From Primula veris (taxonomy: Eukaryota; Streptophyta; Magnoliopsida; Ericales; Primulaceae): a stretch of DNA of 64,000 nt. Under the pieces are notes generated by a model. The model was not told the DNA's origin. It did not search any database and worked only from the letters and a program-made list of their open reading frames with translations. The stretch is from contig OY821746.1 of assembly GCA_963682055.1 (NCBI GenBank), positions 5,305,992 through 5,369,991 on the forward strand. The letters run 5' to 3'. Made by a program: the position numbers and the translations under genes. Position 1 is the stretch's first letter; the number at the start of each line of letters is the position of its first letter. Below are positions 48,801 to 60,700 of this stretch, piece after piece.

Positions 48801-49685
48801 CATCATCATGTTCCAAGTAGAGTTAGGATAAAAAATAGAGTAGATTATACCTGTGTCAGGCTAATCGATCTTTTCCAACTGTAGAAGTTTCGGGACGTTT
48901 TAACTTAATCTAGGTAAAAGTAAAGATTGGGATTTTTTTTTTTGGGTAGTATAATAACTAAAATTTATATCTAGCAAATAAGATGTCATTTTCTACAAAT
49001 GAAGTTCCGTGGGGGAACCATACAAATATGAGTTTCTTTGTGTACGGGTGGTATTTTTTTCGTACTGACGGTGCTAGACTACGATTATGGAACATTTATT
49101 CCAAAATACAAGTACAAAGTCGTTTACTTTCTGTATATGAAAGGGTCTACCCCTTGTGTGACTTACTAGTTCCTCCGACGTAAATGATTATTTCTAGCAA
49201 AGATGGAACATTTTTGAACTTTTGGCTATGTGCCCTGGTGTTTATACCTTATACTCTATTACCAAAAAAAATCCTTAATGATGAACCCTTGGGCATACTA
49301 GGTATCTTTATTTCTAAGCTTTTCTCCAGCACCTTAGTTTCATCTGTTAATGACGCATTCAAGCTGAAGTTTTGTAAGCAAGTCACTGGAGACATTTTCG
49401 GATGTCAATTTTCTTTAAGACTTGAACATAAACAACTCTATTTTTGTACTGAAACAGAAGGAACGGAAATGTACCTATATTAGAACACTTGGTTTCTCCA
49501 TCAATGGTATCAACTGCTGTCAATACAAACACAAACCGTAGAAGAAGCGTAAAGAAAAGAATCGAGTAGAGGACCATGCGATACGAAAACCTTCGTGAGG
49601 TAACTTTTACTTTGATAAATTCTCTAACCCCTTTTGCAGGCAAAAGAGTCACATGCCTTAAACTGGGAGATATATGAAGCTGCAT
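45869..49685 (-). CDS. GAUT12: GAUT12/IRX8 glycosyltransferase (GT8)
   Basis: Golgi type II membrane GT8 protein needed for secondary-wall glucuronoxylan, acting with the xylan reducing-end tetrasaccharide pathway. Six minus-strand exons: 49475-49685, 48744-48796, 48485-48643, 47247-47837, 46696-46998, 45869-46153; phases close to 533 aa (Arabidopsis IRX8 is 535). The N-terminus MQLHISPSLRHVTLLPAKG and end CHIRAS are specific to GAUT12 rather than GAUT13/14. One TM helix lies at about 37-58 (YSILFFTLLLRFVFVL). The catalytic metal-binding motif is FLDDDVVIQTDLSPLWD (D350-D352). MNHIRIHLPE, ECAWAYGMNIFDL, LPPGLIAFHG and HFNGRAKPW (494-502) are intact. The start is set by the conserved N-terminus; the frame upstream of it is open but unrelated. 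Intron 5 holds a foldback repeat. Confidence 0.96.
46265..46635. mobile_element. Foldback repeat in GAUT12 intron 5
   Basis: The left part (GGTCCCCATACTTTGAGATG, then AAATTTGATTTGGTCCCCATAG) is inversely matched by the right part (CTATGGGTATCAAATGG, AAATTTGATC, AAAAGTATGG, GGGGACTG). GGTCCCCATA-type words recur inside. It is a MITE-like insertion of about 370 bp in a 542-bp intron. No clean target duplication was seen. Confidence 0.5.
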
Positions 49686-51631
49686 GTTCCAAACAAATAC
49701 CGCCAAGACTCGTACTAAAAAATGATTGGGGGAAAATTCTTCTAGTCCTTTTTCGTACTTTGAGTTCCAGTGACCAAAATGTGGAACAAATTGAGCTGCG
49801 AATGATAGTACAAGAGAGAATTGTTGTAAAAGAGAACGTTGGGAGGAATGTAGAGTTGCTGTCATCACCTAACCTTGCTTAGCATGTAGTTTATGTTAGG
49901 AAATTTTAAAAATTACAGGTACATTTATATTTGGATAAATTTATCTTATGGTCCCTGTACTTCGGCACAATATTCTATTTGGTACTTGTAGGTTCGACTT
50001 TCACATTCTGAAAAGCTAGATTAATTAATTTCAAATTTTGTTTAATGATACACTGGAACTCTTTCATATAGTTTTCATAATTTTAGATTCGCTATTGTAT
50101 TCCTGAAAAGAGACGGTATACTATAAAGGATGATTTTCCATCGTGTAGAGAGATCTACTTTATCACCTTTTGAAACTTAAGAACCTTAAGTGTTGCAATT
50201 GAAAGTAAAGTGACCAACTATTAAGGGTTGTTGGAAGGACAAAGACATGGTATGGGGTCATGGGAAAGACAAAAGAGAATAGGTGTTTGTTTCTCTTGAA
50301 TTGTGTGGTTTGGCTTGATATTGAAGAAGAGAAATTGAGAGGGAAAGGAAACATAATAAGAGTAAACTAAAATCAAAAAATAAAAAATCAGATGAGAAGG
50401 AGCTGTTTGGTGTTTGCTTGGCTTTGCCTCCAAATGAAGTTTAAATAATTAACAAGCTGAAATATATGGAGAGTCTTGCTATGACACAAAGTCACACACC
50501 AACAATTCTAAGCAAAAGCGACCATCTTTCTCACACCAGAAGAAAGGGTGACTGGGCTTGGACTAAGTTGGTGCCATTTTTTTTCCTGAGGATTGGTACA
50601 TAATACATATATTTAATTAAATCCCGAAACAAAAGAGGCTTAAGTTTGGTGATATATCATCAACAAAATCTCAGTAAATTAGTTTGGGGATATGGGACTT
50701 TTGCTCACTGCCCAAGTATCGATCTGGGCGCTGCTTTTTCTAACGGTCATGACTCATGAGGTGCTAGAAATTAAGTAGTTTCATCTCGTCGACAGTTGCC
50801 ATTTACGATTGTATCATGGAGTATTTGAATGAAATATTGCCATTCTAGTTACTCAGATACAAGAATGAAGTATATGCTAGATTTGAACGAATAGAAAACT
50901 TAATATGCCAAAGTACTTTCTACAAAATAAAGAGAAGAAACATTAATGCTTACTACCGGAGAAAAATCAATATTTTTTTCTTCCGTTCTCTTGTACGTAC
51001 GGAACTAAACATTTTCAGATAAACTGACGTAAAAGGTATAAACAAACGGTTTAAGATGAGGGAATTAGACTAACATTTTTGCCAATTTTCATTTATGGAA
51101 CCATGTCTAAAAAAATGTTATTTTTTCATGATCAATAATCCTCGCCTTACACCGGCTCTCAATCATTTAAACCACACAACCTGATGGTGTTTAAAAAAGT
51201 AGTTCTTGTAAGGTTTTTCCTTAAACAAAATGCTAATTTACAAGTTGCATCAGAGTATCAGATCAACGTAAAAAAGTATGTTTACTAAATAAACAATAGT
51301 TAAACACATTCATGGCACATTCACAACTCCAATAATTATGATCTTCTTGTTTTAAACTTTTAGCATGAAAATTAATTATTATTTGAGAACTCCATGATAA
51401 TTTATCCGTTAAGAATGGAGTAGTACTTTTATGCAACTTTGTAATTTTTTCACCATATAATAAGTAGTTTTTTTTTTTACTTTATACTTCTTTTACTTAA
51501 AAGTTGATCAAACAAAATTCCAAAGTGACCGACAAATCAACCCAGGGCACATGATCCTGTCCCACCTTCTCGCGATCCAACGCACATCGCCTTTATCTCT
51601 CTCTCAAGTCTCACTATTTCGGAGGAGGGTA
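49686..51631. other. GAUT12 5' flank and intergenic region
   Basis: The GAUT12 promoter and leader should lie here. A minus-strand CT-rich, ORF-bearing stretch at 50163-50433 looks like leader or promoter sequence rather than a gene. No other gene is recognised. Confidence 0.45.
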
Positions 51632-51640
51632 TCCAAACTC

Positions 51641-52896
51641 GGCAGTCTTTTTTTTTTAGCCGTCAGAATCACTCAAATGAGATTTCAAATTGCTCAAACG
51701 AGGACCTGGTTAAAAACCAGTTTCACGTCACATCTTATTTTTATTTATTTTTTTAATTAATTCCATTCAATTTCATTACAAAATAAATAACTCTAACACT
51801 ACTTCATTACATCTCATTACACTTCATTTATCTACAAAATAAATAAATTTACCCACTCTATCACACTATTAATTAATACATTCCTCTGTTTTTTTTTTCT
51901 ATTCAAACTAAATACAAAATTAAAATATTTTATAATCATAATATTATATCAAGTTAACACTTTCAATTAATTTATATTTTGCACTTTTTTATTTATTAAT
52001 TTTGTTACTTCCGAGTAAATAATTAAATTGTCTCCAAAAACCATGCACGTCATTATTTTCTTCCGTGATTTTAAATAGTACGTCCGTGATTTTTTAAATT
52101 CGTGCTTGATAATTTTAGAAACAATATAATTTTTTTGTTTTGGTTTTTGGAATCACGGAAGAAAATAATGACGTGTATGGTTTTTTGGACGTACTATTTG
52201 AAATCACGGAAGAAAATAATGACGTGTATGGTTTTTGGAAACAATTTAATTATTTACTCGGAAATAACAAAATTAATAAATAAAAAAGTGCAAAATATAA
52301 ATTATTTGAAAGTGTTAACTTGATATAATATTTTAAAATATTTACTCGGAAGTAGAATGAATTGATGTTAGGGTTATTTATTTTGTAATGGAATGGAGTT
52401 GAAATCACGGACGTACTATTTGAAATCAAATCAAACACGAATTTAAAAAATCACGGACGTACTATTTAAAATTACGGAAGAAAATAATGACATGTATGGT
52501 TTTTGGAGACAATTTAATTATTTATTCGGAAGTAACAAAATTAATAAATAAAAAAATATAAAATATAAATTAATTGAAAGTGTTAACTTGATATAATATT
52601 ATGATTATAAAATATTTTAATTTTGTATTTAGTTTGAATGGAAAAAAAAGTAGAGGAATGTATTAATTAATAGTGTGATAGAGTGGGTAAATTTATTTAT
52701 TTTGTAGATAAATGAAGTATAATGAGATGTAATGAAGTGGTGTTAGAGTTATTTATTTTGTAATGAAATTGAATGAAATTAATTAAAAAAATAAATAAAA
52801 ATAAGATGTGACGTAGACCTGGTTTTTAACCAGGTCCTCGTTTGAGCAATTTGGAGCCTCATTTGAGTGATTCGACAGCTCAAAAAAAACTCTGCC
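51641..52896. mobile_element. Mutator-like long-TIR element, 1256 bp, 9-bp TSD
   Basis: Inverted arms of about 460 bp (51641-52105 and 52440-52896) start GGCAGTCTTTTTTTT and GGCAGAGTTTTTTTT. They continue through AATCACTCAAATGAG, CAAACGAGGACCTGG and a long AT-rich section. The 9-mer TCCAAACTC flanks both ends exactly (51632-51640 and 52897-52905). The central 335 bp contains two further direct copies of an arm-end block (AATCACGGAAGAAAATAATG at about 52151 and 52203). No coding capacity is present: a non-autonomous Mutator-type element. Confidence 0.85.
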
Positions 52897-53845
52897 TCCA
52901 AACTCCCCCACCCATTTGGGGGAGTTATTCGGAATGATTTGTCAGTTACGTTTTTTTATTATTTTGTTTCTTAACTTCTTATTTTAAAAAATCTATAAAA
53001 TTTCAACTTTTATATATTTTGTTACAGATTTTTTTAAACAAGAAAAGAAAACGTTGATAAAAAAAAAACGCAACCGAAAAATCATTCCGAATCAGAAACG
53101 GAGGGGAGTTCCGAGAACTCTCCCAAATGGGGAGTCTGTTGCCACTCCTTCCACTATTTCCCTCCATCTTCAATTCATCATTCACCGTTAATAGCTAATT
53201 AAAGTACAACCTACTTAGTACTGCATTCAATTTATTTATGTGATGGTCTCCATAAATTCCAATACAAGTTCTTTTGGGGGTGTCTAGTTTATTTAAAGCA
53301 GAAATTGTCTTTTATTTTTGGAAATTAGCTAGGCTCACGAAAAGCATAGAGAGCGGCAATATATAGCAATATACTTATGATTAATTTAGTATGTTTATGC
53401 ACACATTTGTAATGATGTGATCTCTCATTTCGGGAATTTGAATAAAAGTTTACATACAAGACTGACTGTTCTTAGATCAGTTAAATTTTTAATAATTCTA
53501 TTGACACACTCTTAGTCTCTATTTGATTATGTTGTTATAGACTCCGAGTAATCTTAGGTAATTAATAGCATAAATACTGACTAAATATTTTCAGTTTAAA
53601 TTTTTTAAGAAAAATAACTTTATTATCAAATTTGACTTGATATCATCTAAACTAGATGTAAAAATTGACAACCACTGCCCCACTCATTAAAATCACGTAC
53701 GCTATAAATCCAATCACATAGATACTGAAATGAAATAAGATCAATCTACGACATTCTCTATTTAATTCATAATTAGATCAATTTCCGGCGTTCCCTATTT
53801 GATTCATAATATAGGTGTGGAAAAAAAATACCTTTATCTTCAAAA

Positions 53846-54349
53846 GGAGTTTTATACGTTTAGTACACCAAACTATCTATTTTTAACGATTTGAGTACTC
53901 ATCTTTTAAATTTTCTAATTTGGGTATCACACTATAATAACTTTTCAATTTAGGTACCGCCGTCTAAATTAATCACGGAATCATGTCACGTGAAATTTGA
54001 CAAACGTTAATTTAAGAGGGTAATTTGACAATTTTGCATAAAAATATGTCATTCTATAAAGACGTTTACCCCAATTTCAAACATAACAAAAATTTGGATT
54101 ATGTGCTAATTTTTGTTGTATGTGAAATTAGGGGAAATTTTTTCTAAAATGACATATTTTTGTGCAAAATTGTCAAATTAGACTCTCAAATTAACGTTTG
54201 TCAAATGTCACGTAATATGATTCCGTGATTAATTTAGACGGTGATATCTAAATTGGAAAGTTATTATAGTTTGGTATCCAAATTAAAAAATTTAAAAGGT
54301 GTGTACCCAAATGTTAACAACACTATAATTTGATGTAGTATTTTTTTCC
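53846..54349. mobile_element. Foldback/MITE element with degenerate 9-bp TSD
   Basis: Inverted arms of about 160 bp share TTTAAATTTT, CTATAATAACTTT-CAATTTAG, and CGTCTAAATTAATCACGGAA. The flanks TCTTCAAAA (53837-53845) and TCCTGAAAA (54350-54358) agree in seven of nine positions, which fits an old 9-bp duplication. The outer wording (TTTAGTACACC) recalls the 763-1697 element and two foldbacks in the introns of the lipid-transfer gene, suggesting a related family. Confidence 0.6.
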
Positions 54350-54597
54350 TCCTGAAAATTAATAATCCCATAACAAAAGACGTCAAGGACCTTTTACGCA
54401 ATATTTTTCCAAATACATGTACTATTGATGTTAGAACTAAAACTACAGGGGTCAAAAAGAACCCAAGACAAAGCTACCCTGCTAGAATATCAGCTCTTAC
54501 ACCAATCAACGGTCAATTATTGGCCCATTGCCACTCTCTCTCTCTATAAGAACTTGCTCCGCACGTGCCAATTAGATCTGTTTTTATATCTATACAT

Positions 54598-54624
54598 TAT
54601 ATATAAATACGGGTATATATAAAA
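54598..54624 (+). promoter_or_regulatory. TATA-rich core promoter of the BLTP3-like gene
   Basis: TATATAAATA (54598-54607) and TATATATAAAA (54614-54624) lie 105-130 bp upstream of the start codon. A (GA)n leader (about 54713-54730) abuts the ATG. Which TATA is used cannot be told. Confidence 0.55.
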
Positions 54625-54730
54625 GCCCGGGTAATAGTAATACATTACAGAGAAAGATAGTGATATATAGATATAGATACATATATAAATAGATATAGAT
54701 TTATATATAGATAGGGAGAGAGAGAGAGAG

Positions 54731-57700
54731 ATGGAGTCGATACTGGCACGTGCTTTAGAGTACACGTTAAAGTATTGGCTAAAATCATTCTCAAGAGATC
54801 AGTTCAAATTGCAAGGCAGAACTGTCCAGCTCTCCAATCTAGGTCTTTTTTTTCCATTTTCCCCTTTTAATTATTACTCCTATCATTATCATAAATAGTG
54901 GAGTATTTATATTAAAAATTAAATAGTACTATTATTATTAATAATAATGTTGTGTAATCAGGGGAGTACCTAGGTGGAAACAGTTGGTCGGACGCCGCGA
55001 TAAAAGTTGATGAAAAATTTAAATTCCCCATTTTGATAAAAAGTTGATGCGAAATTAGATTATTCTATGTAGTTTGATCAAAATCTTCAAAATTAGCGTT
55101 CGGCCCCCATATTACGAAAAAAAACTCATATAAGTTATGAATTATTTTTATATAGAATATCGGATCCTCACATTATTAAGTATTATTATTATTAGTAGTA
55201 GCAATGCTGTGTAATCAGGGGTGGAACTAGGCGGAGACAGTCGGGAGTCGGAGCGCCCTCATTTTGATAAAAGTTGATGAAAAGTTAAACTGTCTATGTT
55301 TTGATCAAAATCTTCAAAATTAGCGTTCGTGCCTTATATTACGAAAAACTCATATAGGGTAGGAAAAAGTTTATATAGAATATCGGCCCATCACATTTAA
55401 AATTCTTGGTTCCGCCCCTGGCTGTAATTAGATTGGAATTTTTAATTAGAATGTTGTGATTATTGGTAGATATAAATGGAGATGCTTTGCACGCTAGCCT
55501 CGGGTTGCCACCGGCATTGAATGTAATTACCGCTAAGGTCGGGAAATTGGAGATTGTGGTACGTTATTTTCTGCTTCTTTGTTACTAGGGTTCGTTTGGA
55601 TTCGTCTTTGAGAAAATATGTTTGAAGTAAGGTTGCGTAAGATATTATTGGGTTATATTAGCTTCCAACTGATTATATAGCCTTTTAAGGCTAACCTTTA
55701 AAGCTGGCAATACCAAGAAATATTTAATAAAAGTTGCAATGCAAAATGGAGATCATGGAACATTCAATCGGTTCTTGTAATTAGGGCTTGTTTGGATTCG
55801 GCTTAAAGAGAATATGTTGGAAATAAGGTTGCATAAGATATCGGGTCAATTTAGCTTGAAACTTATTATATAGTAGTCTTTTAAGGCTAAGCTTTAAAGC
55901 TGGCTATACCAAGAAATAATAAAAAAGAATTTGCGATACAAAATGGAGCTTATGAGACGTTCAATCGGTTCTTGTAACTAAGACTCTTTTGGATCCAGCT
56001 TTGGCGTAACAAGTGGAAATAAGGTTGCATAAGAAATTGGGTTAAAGATTAAAACTTGTCGTAGCCTTTTCTCAGCTTAGATAAGATAGTTTAAAGCTGG
56101 CAATACAAAAAAAAAAAAAAAATGGCAATACAAGTGCAATACAACTTATAAGGAAAAAGAAGTTGAGGTTAAAACCTGCAACTAACAAGCTATTTGTTTC
56201 GTTTTTCTCTTGTTGATGCTGATTTCATTTCAACAATCTTATTATTGGAAATTTTTATATGAAATTCTGCTTAAATTTTGTTGTTTCTGATTGTTTCCTG
56301 TCTAAGGCATGTTAGTTTGTTTCTTGGGTATTTGATTTCTGCTTCTGTACGGAAAATGAGGTCATGGTGGGTAACTTAGAAATGTTAGCCCATAAAGTTA
56401 GCAGTGCTTTTCTTCTTCTTTTTATTTGAGTGTTTTCAGCAGTGTGAGAATTTAGGTCAACTTTGTTTTGTGGGCCAGTATAGGTTGTCTCTGAATTTGA
56501 CAATATTGGAGGCGTAACGGAAATGGTGAAAAAATTAGAAAGTCAAAAGCGTGGAGTGATCGCTTTCTATGACTGTATTCATATACATTAAGTAAATAAT
56601 TTTGTAATTGCATATTAGTAGTTCACTATAGGTTGTGATACATGGAATTTGGCTATATAGGATAAGTATGTGAATTTTTTTTTAAGTAACAGGCTAGAAA
56701 TGAATAAGCAACAGGTACTGCAAGTGAACTACTGTTATAATATGTTTGTTACATTGGTAGTACTTCTAATGATAAAGAACATTTTGAAAAAAATTTAATA
56801 CATTTCCTGATTTCCGTGATGGAAACACATGGAAACCTTAATGCCAATCAGTACTATAAAGTTTTGACTCATTTACGATTCCACCAAAGTATCATGGTTG
56901 ACATGTAGCCCCCTGATTATTCCCGGCATTTACATATCGATTTTTCGATGGAACTTCTGTTTATTCTAGTACCTTCTGATATTAAAATTGTTTGTAATGA
57001 TTCTTTCTATCAACACTAATTTAGTATTAATTGTTCTGTAATTGTGGAAGCTCCCTTCGGTGAGTTATGTACAAGTGGAGCCGATTGTCGTGCAAATAGA
57101 CAGGCTTGATTTGGTTCTCAAAGAGAATGATGACGTGGATGCCTGTCCAAACACAAGTAGGTAATGTTATTTTTTTTTCAGATCCATTTAATTGATTTTT
57201 GGTCTGTTGTTATCGCTGGAATGTGGTCAATTATGTTTATTACCCATCCTTTTGTAGTAAAGAGTCATCACCCAGTTCTGGAAAAGGAAGTGGCTATGGA
57301 TTTGCTGATAAGGTTACTTCTCTCCCATGCATATATTTGATTTAAGATAGTACCCTGTAGTTTTTGTTTATTGGGTGACAACTCCATGTTTAATTAAGAT
57401 TTAATGTTCACAATTGGGTCTATGAAGATTGCTATTAGATGCATTTTCTATTCTTTCCATATCTCTATCATGTAAGCTCCGTTTCTTTTTCAAATCATTG
57501 TTCCCGGGGTCTAGATATTCTTACCTTGTATGTGTCCAGAGGATTATACCCCCTACCTATCAGTGGTCTCTCTCTTCCTTTCCCCAACAGGGTGTGGGTT
57601 GCCCTAGTGATAGGGTATACCCAACTCAGCACCAGGGTTCAAGCCCCGACACCTCCAATTTGAGGGCTATTGAATATCAAAATAAAAAAATAAAAACTGG

Positions 57701-60700
57701 TAGAACTTAGATTTAGAAGACAGCCTGTTCATTTCATATTCTCTGTTTGACATCTAATTGTCTATTAGATTGCAGATGGAATGACTTTAGAAGTGCGAAC
57801 TGTCAATATACTAGTTGAAACTCAGGGTGGTGCTCGACAAAGAGGTGGCGCAACATGGTTAGTTTTTTTCTTTAGTGTCAAAGTAATAATTTATTGCTTG
57901 ATTGTGTTTAATGTGTCTGTTGGTTGGTAAAAACTGTCCTCAGGTAGAATCACATTGTGGTATTGATTTTTGCTCTCCTCACGTTTTTTTATTGACCTAC
58001 CATATGCTTATGATATCATTTTTGTTTCAACTAGGGCATCACCTATGGCGTCTATAACCATTCGTAGTCTCTTCCTCTATACTACTAATGAGAATTGGCA
58101 GGTAATGTGCTGACGTTTCTGCAGTTACTCTTCTAATGCTAGGGAGTTAGAATTGAATTTAAAATAGTCTCTTTTATCAGGTTGTCAATCTGAAGGAAGC
58201 AAGAGACTTTTCCAGTGATAAAAAGTTTATTTATGTCTTCAAGGTAATTTAGTTGGGATCTTCTTTATGAATTTCTTGGTTTATCTCTCTTCCTCTCCTT
58301 CATGCTTTTTAGATATTCAACTTACTATAATCACAAGGACTATACACTTTTATGTAATTTCTTCCATCAAAACTATGTAGCTTGTTAACCTTTTCTAAAA
58401 ATGTCATGACGAGGCCTTTATTTTTTGGTTGTCATTCAGAAACTTGAGTGGGAATCTTTGTCGATTGACCTTCTCCCTCATCCTGACATGTTTGCTGCCA
58501 TGGATGCTCATTTTGCCTCTCTCCAAGAAGGATCTAGCAAGAAAGATGATGATGGCGCAAAACGAGTGTTCTTTGGTGGTGAGCGATTCATTGAAGGAAT
58601 ATCTGGACAGGCTTATGTACGACGAGTTCTGATTTTTTAACCAAATTCATTTAATGTTATTTTTTTGGTCGCTAAGCAATGTTTTCTATGTATTGTTGGT
58701 AAAATTGAATTGATTTTTTTTTTCTTCAAATTATGTGTAGATTACTATTCAAAGAACAGCACTTAACAGTCCGCTAGGGCTTGAGGTTCAATTACATATT
58801 ACCGAAGTTGTTTGCCCTGCTTTAAGCGAACCGGGTAAGTTTGTATTTTATGTTTATTATCCTCTGTTTTTTTTGAAAATCTTGGTAGCTATAAATTTTC
58901 GTCTTTTACTCCTTTTAAAAATTATCTGTTAATTAATCAAGCAAGGTCTAAAAGTAATCTAACTTGCAGGATTGCGTGCTCTCCTTCGGTTCTTCACGGG
59001 GTTTTATGTCTGTCTAAACAGAGGAGATGTTAATCCAAATTCTCAACAGGTTCTTAACTACCATATTACTCTTATATCCTAATTGCTGTTAACATCAATG
59101 GAAAATCAGTAACCAACTCTCTATCTGTGTGCACTCGCATGTATGTTACCTCTTCTACAGCGTTCTACAGAGGCAGCGGGACGTTCTCTAGTGTCCATCA
59201 TTGTGGACCACATTTTTCTTGGCATTAAAGATGTTGGTTAGTATTCCATTTAAATAGATATTGGTTTTGTAATCCTCAATCCCCCATTTTATTTTTTCTC
59301 TCCTCTCTAATTATTTTATTTAAATATTTGGCACCCCGTTTTTTACTTTCTCATAATGAACCTTTATTGACCATTGTCTGATTATTATCTTGCAGAGTTC
59401 CGGCTTGAACTTTTAATGCAGTCTCTATCATTCTCTAGGGTGTTTCTCATTTCCCTAAAATTTTGGTCTTTGCGACTTGTGTCTTTTGTACACGTTCTAC
59501 AACGCATTAGTTACTTCCGCCCTTAAATTAATCTTTATAAGTTTTGCATGACATATCATGCTTTTTGCAGGCAAGCGTTTCTGATGGAGAAAATACAAGA
59601 CAATTGACATGTGTGGGGATAGGCGGGTTCTTTTTAAGGTAAATTTATTCTGGTTCTCTTTCTATTGTCTTTGTTAGTAAAGGACCTAAAGGTTTTATAA
59701 AGTATCAGGTAGTAGATTCTGGTTTGAGCATTAGCATACCATAAAGAGATTACTGTTCTCTGTATCTTATTTAATTTTTTTTTAAACTAGATAGATTCTT
59801 TATTTTGGTTGTTTTTTATACTATGTAACTTGACTGATGAGACCTCTTATGGCTTGTGGTATTAAGCATCGAGTGATTAAACAACCCTACTATGGAAAGT
59901 GAACATAGTCAATATGTTAAAGAAAAAGGGCAAGGACCAATAGGATATATCGGTGAGGTAGCATTGTCAGATGAAAAAATGTAGAAGAATCCAGTTGAAC
60001 TTGTTTTATTATATACAATATAATGTATATTCAGTTATTAGTTTGTGAGGGATCATATGAATCACTGATAAATTGAGGTGTTAAAAGTCTTAGAGAGTGT
60101 GATAAATCTGATGACATGGATTAGGTAGACGATAATGGTTTAGATAAATTTAGTACCAAAGGCATGATGTGATGTGATGCATGCACATTATGTTTAACAA
60201 AGAGCATGGCCCTTATATTACAGCATAAGTTAGTTGTAAGACAATTTATTTTCTCGTCCACATTGAATTCAAAGTAGAGTTAGTTGGGGTTGGTTGGTTT
60301 TATTGAGGGTGCATTATTTCTTAAGTTACATAATTGCTACTGAAGTTGTTTGAAGATCACACCTTTCTTGTAATGGTAGTATGTGAAAGATGTACACTAT
60401 ACTTGGAGCAACTCTTGTAAAATTAAAGAGAAAACACATTCTTGTCGTTAAACACACACACACACACACATATATATAGCTTTATCTAACATATAATTCA
60501 ATGTTGATAATGCAGGGATACCTTCTCCAGACCTCCATGTACCTTGGTACAACCTTCAAATGAGACTGCTCCTGAAATTGTTCAACATATCCCAAGATTT
60601 GGTAATGTGTCTGTACATCTATTTCCCAACTAATAATGTCTGTGCCAGTAATCAGTATGTTGATATGTAACTAATGTTGTATGAGCAGCTGAGAGCTTTT

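Noticed and set aside
49383..49868. 161-aa reading of GAUT12 exon 1 with an earlier Met
   Set aside because: The conserved family start is at 49685; the upstream 61 codons match no GAUT protein and the end reads past the exon-1 donor.
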